A stretch of 5,967 nucleotides of DNA from an uncultured Brachyspira sp. Its GTDB lineage: Bacteria > Spirochaetota > Brachyspiria > Brachyspirales > Brachyspiraceae. A program made the position numbers and the translations under genes. The notes below the pieces were generated by a model, which was not told the DNA's origin, searched no databases, and saw nothing but the letters and a program-made list of their open reading frames with translations. Positions 1-4,971 of this stretch are shown here, piece by piece. Location: assembly GCA_934725525.1 (NCBI GenBank), contig CAKVCG010000107.1, positions 1-5,967 on the forward strand, read 5' to 3'. How positions within the stretch are numbered: position 1 is the first letter of the stretch; each line of letters starts with the position of its first letter.

Positions 1-653
1 CTATCTCTTTGAATTATTTGAGTTGAAATTTTATCGGCTTTAAGTCCTAATTTTTTGCAAACCAATTCTTCGATTTTCGGATTGATATTGCTATAAGTTC
101 CTACCGCTCCCGACAATTTTCCAACCGATACCGTTTCTTTAGCTCGTTCTATTCTTTTAATATTTCTTTCATTTTCGTCAAACCATAAAATGAATTTGAG
201 TCCCAAAGTCATTGGTTCGGCATGAATTCCATGAGTTCTTCCGATACATAAAGTATATTTATGTTCCTTCGCTCTTTTTAATAAAATCTCCGAAAGTTTT
301 TTCAAATCATTTAATATTATTTCTGCCGATTTTTTCATCATAAGAGCAAGCGCCGTATCTTTCACATCGCTTGAAGTAAGCCCTTTATGTATATACTGCC
401 CGCCTTCTCCGACATTTTCCTGAACCGCCGTGACAAAAGCGATTATATCATGATTCGTTTCTTTTTCTATTTCGGCTATTCTTTCAACGGTAAACGAAGA
501 TTTTTCTTTTATGTTTTTCAAAGCCTCTTTTGGAATTTCGTCTAATTCTGCCATCGCCTCGCAAGCCGCTATTTCGACATTAAGCATTGTTTGAAATTCG
601 TTTTGCAAACTCCAAAGTTCGCCCATTTCTTTTCTTGTGTATCTTTTAATCAT
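1..653 (-). CDS. purB: Adenylosuccinate lyase, N-terminal 217 residues (3' end outside window)
   Basis: Adenylosuccinate lyase acts in the cytosol and releases fumarate twice in purine synthesis: from SAICAR to AICAR and from adenylosuccinate to AMP. The visible 217 residues align without gaps, from memory, to the start of Bacillus subtilis PurB (about 430 aa), beginning MIKRYTRKEM. The known catalytic or substrate-binding histidines fall at the same numbers: H68 in NHD, H89 in IHKGLTSSD (the TSSD substrate loop is at 93-96) and H141 in GRTHGIHAEP. SGAVGT at 181-186 and the TQ..QRD stretch at 211-217 are also family hallmarks. The frame is open to base 1, so about half of the protein lies beyond the edge; no disruption is visible. 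The ATG at 653 is chosen over an in-frame ATG 22 codons upstream because it matches the family N-terminus and has GGAG ten bases upstream. It follows batA by 129 bases on the same strand, a functionally unrelated neighbour. Confidence 0.97.
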   Translation of the reverse strand, partial: MIKRYTRKEMGELWSLQNEFQTMLNVEIAACEAMAELDEIPKEALKNIKEKSSFTVERIAEIEKETNHDIIAFVTAVQENVGEGGQYIHKGLTSSDVKDTALALMMKKSAEIILNDLKKLSEILLKRAKEHKYTLCIGRTHGIHAEPMTLGLKFILWFDENERNIKRIERAKETVSVGKLSGAVGTYSNINPKIEELVCKKLGLKADKISTQIIQRD

Positions 654-663
654 ATTTTTTAAA

Positions 664-667
664 CTCC
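664..667 (-). promoter_or_regulatory. Shine-Dalgarno of purB (decides the start)
   Basis: GGAG lies 10 bases before the ATG at 653-651. An in-frame ATG at 719-717 would add 22 residues and would place this GGAG inside the coding region. The family N-terminus begins at 653, so the downstream start is preferred. Confidence 0.6.
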
Positions 668-690
668 AAATTTCTAAAGATGTTATTAAC

Positions 691-837
691 TTATTTATCG
701 TTCCTTTTTTCAGTATCATATAAATACCTATGCGAACTTGTTATATCCACTATATCTCCGAGTTTAACTTCTTTACAATAATTTAAGGAATTATTAAAAA
801 TCTCGTGCTTGAAAGAACTATACTCAAAGATAAACAT
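691..837 (-). CDS. Possible 48-residue small ORF overlapping the 3' end of batA
   Basis: An ATG at 837 opens a 48-residue frame that overlaps the last 55 bases of batA in another frame and runs through most of the batA-purB gap, ending with TAA at 693-691. The part beyond batA reads like an ordinary soluble protein tail (KEVKLGDIVDITSSHRYLYD), rich in charged residues and a VKLGDIVDI strand-like stretch, rather than the Asn/Ile/Leu/Phe-rich shadow usual in AT-rich gaps. There is no convincing Shine-Dalgarno before the ATG, and I recognise no family. It could be a real small protein, the remnant of an old gene end, or chance. Its stop lies 37 bases before the purB start, and the candidate purB promoter sits inside it, which argues somewhat against coding. 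Confidence 0.2.
   Translation of the reverse strand: MFIFEYSSFKHEIFNNSLNYCKEVKLGDIVDITSSHRYLYDTEKRNDK
749..778 (-). promoter_or_regulatory. Possible purB promoter in the batA-purB gap
   Basis: On the minus strand TTGTAA (778-773) is followed after 18 bases by TATAGT (754-749). This resembles a sigma70 promoter (4/6 and 5/6 matches) with transcription expected near 742. In such AT-rich DNA a match of this quality is common by chance, so it is tentative. It would let purB be transcribed independently of batA. Confidence 0.3.
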
Positions 838-1769
838 ATTAAAGCGATTATTATAAACGGTTTATACAATTCTTTATATTGAATCAAATAATCGTCCAAT
901 ATCGGTTTTTTTTCTATTCTGTCTATCGTATTATAAACATTTTCGAGCGCCGCTCCCGTTTTTGCGTTAAAATATTTTCCGCCCGTTATCGAAGCGATAT
1001 TTATTAAAGCTTTTTCGTTTAATGTAAAATCCGCCCGAACTCTTCTTCTGCCGTAATCGGGGTCGTTATATGTAACCCAAGCGCTGCTTCCCGCCGCATC
1101 TCCAATTCCTATCGTATAAATTTTTATTCCAAAATTTGAAGCTATCTCAGAAGCCAATCTCGGGTCAATCTCGCCCGAATTATTTTCTCCGTCCGTAAGA
1201 AGAATAATAATTTTTTCGTTATCGCTTTTAACATTTCTCAACATATCTACAGCGGTTGCAATTCCGAGTCCAATCGAAGTAGAGCCTTCTTCGTCAATTT
1301 CGATTTTTCTTATTTCGTTTTCCAAAGTCGTATAATCGAAAGTGGCTGGAAGCAAAACGGAAGCCCTTAAAGCGAAAGCGACTAAACTTATTTTATCGAA
1401 ATTTCTTTTCTTTATAAAATCAATCATCGTCCTTTTTGAAGCCTCGAGACGCGTCGGACTCATATCTTCTGCCATCATCGAAGGCGAAACATCGATAACC
1501 AAAGAAATATATATTCCCTCTCCGTTTATATCCGATAAATGTTCCGCTTTAGCGGGACGCGCCAAAGCCACGATTGACATTGACATAGCGATTATTATAA
1601 GAGCGAATGGAATATCTTTGACATAATAATTCGATTTCAAAACTTTCGACATACTTACTCGAGGATGTTTTACCGAATAAGAATGATTTTTTCTCGTTTT
1701 GACATATAAGAATATTATAATCGGAACTGAAAAAAGTATGAATAAAAATTGTGGATTTACAAATGTCAT
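783..1769 (-). CDS. batA: BatA-type von Willebrand factor A membrane protein
   Basis: This is a 328-residue membrane-anchored VWA protein of the BatA (Bacteroides aerotolerance) family. The order is typical: hydrophobic helix at about 8-23, second helix at about 54-70 ending in ALARP, a periplasm-facing VWA domain at about 86-285, and a C-terminal helix at about 303-320 ending RFLIIP. The metal-ion-dependent adhesion site is complete: DVSPS with D93, S95 and S97, T164 in EGSTS, and D193 in LTDGENN, so metal-dependent ligand binding is expected. Late motifs such as TGGKYF (262-267) also fit. BatA proteins usually sit with a MoxR ATPase, a DUF58 protein and BatB; none is visible here. The start abuts the stop of the upstream 66-residue gene (TAAATG) and lacks a clear ribosome site of its own, which suggests translational coupling. 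Its molecular role is poorly defined in any species. Family assignment is strong; the symbol is by family resemblance. Confidence 0.88.
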   Translation of the reverse strand: MTFVNPQFLFILFSVPIIIFLYVKTRKNHSYSVKHPRVSMSKVLKSNYYVKDIPFALIIIAMSMSIVALARPAKAEHLSDINGEGIYISLVIDVSPSMMAEDMSPTRLEASKRTMIDFIKKRNFDKISLVAFALRASVLLPATFDYTTLENEIRKIEIDEEGSTSIGLGIATAVDMLRNVKSDNEKIIILLTDGENNSGEIDPRLASEIASNFGIKIYTIGIGDAAGSSAWVTYNDPDYGRRRVRADFTLNEKALINIASITGGKYFNAKTGAALENVYNTIDRIEKKPILDDYLIQYKELYKPFIIIALICLSLSIVLSSTRFLIIP

Positions 1770-1970
1770 TTAAGAATCCGCTTTATATAAAAATCCTATA
1801 ACTAAAACTATAATTCCAATAAGCATTGTGAAAGGAGCTAAAAAACCCATAAAACCTTCAGGAGCGTCTCCAACCATATATATAAAAAGAAAACTTACGG
1901 CGAATGTAATAAGTCCTATCGCAAGAATAATGGCGTTCTTTTTTGAAATTCTATCGTTATTATTTATCAT
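1770..1970 (-). CDS. Small two-helix membrane protein, hypothetical (DUF3098-like layout)
   Basis: This 66-residue protein has a short polar, basic N-terminus (MINNNDRISKKN), a hydrophobic helix at about 13-33, a short loop with D35 and E38, a second helix at about 43-62, and a short polar tail. The KKN before helix one and the AP...LIGI..L.IGF pattern in helix two recall the small DUF3098 family of uncharacterised membrane proteins; that is recall from memory and tentative. Its stop codon directly abuts the ATG of batA, so the two are almost certainly co-translated and it may be a partner of BatA in the membrane. No Shine-Dalgarno is visible before its ATG: the 50 bases back to the tRNA gene are nearly all A and T, so initiation would rely on an unstructured AT-rich leader. 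No own promoter is evident; transcription may come through the tRNA gene. Function unknown. Confidence 0.75.
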   Translation of the reverse strand: MINNNDRISKKNAIILAIGLITFAVSFLFIYMVGDAPEGFMGFLAPFTMLIGIIVLVIGFLYKADS

Positions 1971-2022
1971 ATTTTTTAATTTTACTTTTTTATTAATTTT
2001 ATTTATTTAGTTTATTTTAATT

Positions 2023-2107
2023 TGCTCGGAGCCGGAATCGAACCGGCACGGTCGCAAGGACCAGCAGATTTTAAATCTGCTATGTCTACCAATTCCATCA
2101 TCCGAGC
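2023..2107 (-). tRNA. tRNA-Leu (anticodon UAA)
   Basis: An 85-base class II tRNA can be folded completely. The acceptor stem GCTCGGA pairs with TCCGAGC and the discriminator base is A. The anticodon stem GCAGA/TCTGC encloses the loop TTTAAAA, giving anticodon TAA (reads UUA and probably UUG). A long variable arm (GGTC...GACC) is typical of tRNA-Leu. The T arm is GCCGG-TTCGATT-CCGGC. The 3' CCA is not encoded (the gene is followed by AA), so CCA must be added by nucleotidyltransferase. UUA is a heavily used leucine codon in this window, which fits. It lies between the PP2C-like gene and the small membrane protein gene, same strand as both, with its own promoter. Confidence 0.97.
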
Positions 2108-2121
2108 CAATCAACCAAAAA

Positions 2122-2150
2122 ATTATACTATACCGTTATAAAAAAAGCAA
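2122..2150 (-). promoter_or_regulatory. Promoter of tRNA-Leu
   Basis: On the minus strand TTGCTT (2150-2145), a 17-base spacer and a consensus TATAAT (2127-2122) form a strong sigma70-like promoter. Transcription would start near 2115, about eight bases before the mature tRNA 5' end. With no GC-rich terminator between the tRNA and the 66-residue gene, the same promoter could feed the downstream membrane-protein genes. Confidence 0.75.
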
Positions 2151-2172
2151 ATTTTATTTTATATAATGCATT

Positions 2173-2913
2173 TTATTCAAACGGGTTCGTTAATCCCAAA
2201 GCGGTAATATTATCGCCGTAATTTTCGGACAATTTTTTCAATTCGCTTATGGAGTTTTCGGCATTATTTAATTTCATTATATTATAAACTCCTTCTTCCG
2301 CAGAAGAATATTTTTTTGACAATAGTTCGCACATAGAATTTGTGGCGATAAAATAATTATAGCTTTTATTTCTTCTTGAGCCTTCTATCGAAATATAATG
2401 TCCTCCTCCAGCGCATGCGCAATTTTCCAAAACGTAGCCGTTAATATGGTCTTTCGTTATTTGAGTCGCTTTATCTTTATCTACCGCAAAAACCTTAGAG
2501 TCGCCCGCATGAAAAATAAAAATGCCCGCGAATTTATGATACAATATTCCAGCAATCGAAGCGCCCGACATAGCTTTGTTTTTATCGTTTACAGATTCTC
2601 TTGCGGCATTGACTTCAAGTTTAATAAAATTATGCATTATCCAATTTATAGCTTCCTGTTCTCCGACTATTTCGATTAAATCTAAAAAATTTTCATTATA
2701 AGTTTGAGAGGCCAACCTAGAGGCAAAAGTGTCTCCCAAACCGTCAGCCACCAACCCTATGGAAGAACCTTCGATTGAATTGATAAAATGGCTATAATTA
2801 TTTTGTTCGTTTATTATCAACGGATTTCCAGAAATCGCTTCACTAACAAATAATATTGTGTCGGTATTTATTTTTGCATTTGTTCCTTTATTCGTAAAAC
2901 AAAAAGTATTCAT
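2173..2913 (-). CDS. PP2C-family serine/threonine phosphatase-like protein, divergent active site
   Basis: A 246-residue single-domain cytosolic protein with the PP2C/PPM motif order, expected to remove phosphate from Ser/Thr with two Mn/Mg ions. Visible motifs: TNKG...NTD (7-18; D18 in the position of the NxD motif), VADGLGD (55-61; D57-G58 metal ligands), SGAS (117-120), HAGDSKVF (135-142), ITKDH (152-156) and GDNIT (233-237; D234). The motif normally reading (S/T)DG, whose Asp is a metal-1 ligand (D239 in human PPM1A), appears here as IATNSMCE with N192-S193, and the stretch from TKDH to it is short. The protein may be weakly active, use a different metal arrangement, or act as a phospho-binding pseudo-phosphatase. 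No kinase is visible nearby. The ATG at 2913 has AAGGAAG seven bases upstream and a good promoter. It is divergent from an orphan plus-strand gene. Fold assignment is good; substrate unknown. Confidence 0.85.
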   Translation of the reverse strand: MNTFCFTNKGTNAKINTDTILFVSEAISGNPLIINEQNNYSHFINSIEGSSIGLVADGLGDTFASRLASQTYNENFLDLIEIVGEQEAINWIMHNFIKLEVNAARESVNDKNKAMSGASIAGILYHKFAGIFIFHAGDSKVFAVDKDKATQITKDHINGYVLENCACAGGGHYISIEGSRRNKSYNYFIATNSMCELLSKKYSSAEEGVYNIMKLNNAENSISELKKLSENYGDNITALGLTNPFE

Positions 2914-2920
2914 AAAAATT

Positions 2921-2927
2921 CTTCCTT
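2921..2927 (-). promoter_or_regulatory. Shine-Dalgarno of the PP2C-like gene
   Basis: AAGGAAG, seven bases before the ATG at 2913-2911, supports the assigned start. Confidence 0.7.
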
Positions 2928-2958
2928 AAATTAAAAACCAAAATAAAAATATTAAAAT

Positions 2959-2974
2959 TGTTTAATATTAAACA
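2959..2974. promoter_or_regulatory. Perfect 16-bp palindrome, candidate operator
   Basis: TGTTTAATATTAAACA is its own reverse complement over all 16 bases. It begins at the last base of the -10 box of the PP2C-like gene and covers the predicted transcription start near 2967, a standard position for a repressor dimer site. It is all A/T apart from one G and one C, so chance cannot be excluded, and no other copy was noticed in this window. Confidence 0.4.
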
Positions 2975-3001
2975 TTATAAATAATTAAAAAATTTTATCA
3001 A
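2974..3001 (-). promoter_or_regulatory. Promoter of the PP2C-like gene
   Basis: On the minus strand TTGATA (3001-2996), a 16-base spacer and a consensus TATAAT (2979-2974) make a strong sigma70-like promoter. The start would be near 2967, giving a leader of about 54 bases. It lies back to back with a plus-strand promoter; the two -35 boxes are eight bases apart. Confidence 0.65.
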
Positions 3002-3009
3002 TAATAAAT

Positions 3010-3038
3010 TTGCAATATATCGTTATATATGTTATTAT
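3010..3038 (+). promoter_or_regulatory. Promoter of the orphan plus-strand gene
   Basis: TTGCAA (3010-3015), a 17-base spacer and TATTAT (3033-3038) preceded by TGT, an extended -10, fit a sigma70 promoter. Transcription would start near 3045, at the Shine-Dalgarno itself. If so, the in-frame TTG at 3010 is the -35 box and cannot be the translation start. Confidence 0.5.
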
Positions 3039-3044
3039 TATTTT

Positions 3045-3050
3045 GGAGGG
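3045..3050 (+). promoter_or_regulatory. Strong Shine-Dalgarno with no standard start codon in frame
   Basis: GGAGGG is the strongest ribosome site in the window. The codons at normal spacing in the open frame are ATT at 3058 and ATT at 3061. The only standard start nearby, GTG at 3053, is too close (3 bases from GGAGG) and opens a different frame that stops at 3196. Confidence 0.65.
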
Positions 3051-3057
3051 TTGTGAT

Positions 3058-3453
3058 ATTATTAATTCTGTTTTTGATATACAAAATATGTATAAACTTA
3101 CGGTTGCGGAATTTGACAGTATTTATAAACTTAAATTCGGCGAATATCTTGGTCATGAAAGATTCGATATACTTATGGCATTATCGGACACTTTAGTCAA
3201 GTTATTAAAATGTATAGAAATGAACGACATAAGCAGAATGTATGACAAAAAAGATATTATAATCAGTTTTGCCAATAAGAGTTTATATCGCCAATCTATT
3301 AGGCTAAAATGTATTGAAAGCGAGGGAGTCGACTACATAAAACATTATCAATATTTTGGAGTAATATTGAACGATGATTTAGTTTCAAGAGCGTTTGACG
3401 ACTGGGCTGAATTGAAGAAGATAATCGAAAGCACTGAAAAAACGAATTTATAA
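3058..3453 (+). CDS. Unrecognised soluble protein (about 131 aa), start codon uncertain
   Basis: I do not recognise this protein. The open frame ends with TAA at 3451-3453. From ATT at 3058 it is about 131 residues: soluble, mixed charge, predicted mainly helical (for example a stretch reading FDILMALSDTLVKLLKCIE and another FDDWAELKKIIEST near the end), with no membrane segment, signal peptide or obvious motif. Start choice is difficult. GGAGGG at 3045 points to ATT at 3058 or 3061, a rare start type. The next ATG, at 3088, gives 121 residues but has no ribosome site. A TTG at 3010 would give 147 residues but lies in the likely promoter, so the hydrophobic MQYIVIYVIIIL stretch it encodes is probably not real protein. 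Codon use resembles its neighbours. It is the only plus-strand gene, divergent from the PP2C-like gene and convergent with licCA. Being real is likely; function is unknown. Confidence 0.65.
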   Translation: MINSVFDIQNMYKLTVAEFDSIYKLKFGEYLGHERFDILMALSDTLVKLLKCIEMNDISRMYDKKDIIISFANKSLYRQSIRLKCIESEGVDYIKHYQYFGVILNDDLVSRAFDDWAELKKIIESTEKTNL

Positions 3454-3477
3454 AAGTATATAAACGACTATATTTTA
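3451..3477. terminator. Weak AT-only hairpin between convergent genes
   Basis: TAAAAGTATA (3451-3460) can pair with TATATTTTA (3469-3477) around an eight-base loop if one G is bulged out. It lies exactly between the stops of two convergent genes and could act in both directions, but the stem has no GC pairs and there is no long T tract, so support is slight. Confidence 0.2.
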
Positions 3478-4935
3478 TTTCACTTTTAATATTGAAAAAT
3501 TTTTGATTAATCCATTTTTATAATGTTTTTCCATATTTTTTGAATTATTTACTACCGCCCAATAATACCAAATATAGTTAACTAATAATTCAGTTTCTCT
3601 TACTTTTTTATCTTCAATATATTTATATAGATTAATAATTTCTGAACGTTGCTCTTCATTTATATTAGACTCGCATATAAAATTAGCCAAATCCCAATAT
3701 TTAGAAGAAAAGCCCGAATATTCAAAATCAATTAATTTTACATCTTTGCCGTTATACATTATATTTCCGTATAATAAATCTCTATGGCATAAAACTTGTT
3801 CGTCTTTTTCTATTCTGTCCGCTATAGAGAGTATATATTTTCTTTGAGTTTCGGTGGTTATTTTTCTATTTGCAAGTTTTTCGTATTTGTCTATTTCCGA
3901 ATGCATAGACATAGGCTTAAAACCTTTATTATTTTTTAATTTTACGCTATGCAATATTCTTAATATTTTAATAAAAGAATTAAAAAATTTAGTGTTCAAA
4001 TCTTCGTCCGTTATGCTATGATAACCTTTCAAATAATCGGTTATTTTTACATCCCAATCAAAAAAATCAGTTTTAGGACATATACTTGAAGGAACTACGG
4101 ATGTTATTTTTCTTTCCGCTGGTCTATCGACAAAAGCTTCCGTTCCCAATCCAGGAATTCTTATAACTTTATCATGCCCCATAAATTTTATGCGATAATT
4201 ATAATTGGTTAATCCAGCCAATCTTTTGGCTTTATTATTGTCGGAGCATTGTTTCGCTATATCGTCCGAAGTTAATAAATTATGAGTCATCGCATCGCTA
4301 AAAGAATCTATTTCATAAACTAAATCCTTTACTTCAGTTATATAAAAATCCATCTTTTTAAGAGATTTTTGTATTATATATTCCCAATAAACTTTATCGC
4401 TTAACTTCTTTAATTCTTGTTTTATTATTTTCAAATCTTTTTCGGCAATATACGCGATTCCCGTTTCGCATAACCCGCCCATACTATTTTCATTTATGCC
4501 AATTAATTTGTTATTTTCGTCTATATAGTATTGCCAAGTAGGATGATTGGTTTTTTCTAAATGTTGCGCTATAAATTGAGAAACATTTTTTCTTATATAT
4601 CTAATAAAATCGTTTTTTATATATAAATCTCCGTTCATTATTAATGTGTCGGAATCGAGATTATCAATTACGAGTTTTAAGGAATTGGCACTATTGGTAT
4701 TTGCAAAATCTTTAGAAATTACTTTTTTAAATCCTAATCTTTTTTTGTAAGGATTAAACATTTCGTTTTTATAACCCGTAACTACGGTAATATCTTTAAT
4801 GCCTCCATTTTTTAAACATTTTATCATATTTTCCAATAATGTTTTTCCGTTGATTTTTAACAAAGGTTTAGGTTTTAATAAAGTCATTGGCAATAGTCTT
4901 GAACCTTTTCCTGCCGCGAGTATAATAGCTTTCAT
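3475..4935 (-). CDS. licCA: Fused CTP:phosphocholine cytidylyltransferase / choline kinase (LicC-LicA)
   Basis: A 486-residue bifunctional enzyme that should turn choline plus ATP into phosphocholine and then, with CTP, into CDP-choline. Residues 1 to about 225 are a LicC-type nucleotidyltransferase: LAAGKGSRL (6-14), KPKPLL (21-26), NGD with D103 for metal and nucleotide, WEY (184-186) and YEID (207-210), which supplies further acidic ligands. Residues about 235-486 are a LicA-type kinase: GLTNYNY (241-247), RIPGLGTEAFVDR (259-271), the catalytic HRDLLYGN (384-391; D386, N391) and metal-binding DFEY (403-406), then YWDLANF. All key residues are present. Separate LicC and LicA proteins are usual in Haemophilus and pneumococcus; fused LicCA is known from treponemes, where it feeds phosphatidylcholine synthesis. 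AGGAGA lies five bases before the ATG. It follows a glycerophosphotransferase-like gene by 36 bases, so probably one operon. Ethanolamine or another amino alcohol is a possible alternative substrate. No LicD-type transferase is visible. Confidence 0.92.
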   Translation of the reverse strand: MKAIILAAGKGSRLLPMTLLKPKPLLKINGKTLLENMIKCLKNGGIKDITVVTGYKNEMFNPYKKRLGFKKVISKDFANTNSANSLKLVIDNLDSDTLIMNGDLYIKNDFIRYIRKNVSQFIAQHLEKTNHPTWQYYIDENNKLIGINENSMGGLCETGIAYIAEKDLKIIKQELKKLSDKVYWEYIIQKSLKKMDFYITEVKDLVYEIDSFSDAMTHNLLTSDDIAKQCSDNNKAKRLAGLTNYNYRIKFMGHDKVIRIPGLGTEAFVDRPAERKITSVVPSSICPKTDFFDWDVKITDYLKGYHSITDEDLNTKFFNSFIKILRILHSVKLKNNKGFKPMSMHSEIDKYEKLANRKITTETQRKYILSIADRIEKDEQVLCHRDLLYGNIMYNGKDVKLIDFEYSGFSSKYWDLANFICESNINEEQRSEIINLYKYIEDKKVRETELLVNYIWYYWAVVNNSKNMEKHYKNGLIKNFSILKVK

Positions 4936-4940
4936 GTAAA

Positions 4941-4946
4941 TCTCCT
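4941..4946 (-). promoter_or_regulatory. Shine-Dalgarno of licCA
   Basis: AGGAGA, five bases before the ATG at 4935-4933, supports the assigned start, which also coincides with the start of the nucleotidyltransferase fold (MKAIILAAG). Confidence 0.75.
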
Positions 4947-4971
4947 ATTTTATTTTCTATAATTTTTATAT

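Noticed and set aside
1342..1626. Plus-strand open frame of 94 codons
   Set aside because: It lies wholly antisense to the VWA domain of batA, which is supported by motifs; no independent protein features.
1828..2010. Plus-strand open frame of 60 codons
   Set aside because: Antisense to the small membrane protein gene and running into AT-rich leader; hydrophobicity is a by-product of complementing membrane codons.
2116..2147. Possible terminator hairpin after the PP2C-like gene
   Set aside because: Only a 5-bp all-AT stem, and the same bases form the -10 region of the tRNA promoter, which explains them better.
2411..2420. GC-rich perfect palindrome GCGCATGCGC
   Set aside because: It falls inside coding sequence for a Cys-Ala-Cys-Ala stretch of the PP2C-like protein; a single 10-bp palindrome there needs no regulatory explanation.
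2398..2679. Plus-strand open frame of 93 codons
   Set aside because: Antisense to the PP2C-like gene across its conserved motifs; no ribosome site or family likeness.
3053..3196. GTG-started frame directly after GGAGGG
   Set aside because: Spacing of three bases is too short and the product (very Leu/Ile-rich, 47 residues) looks like an out-of-frame reading of the orphan gene.
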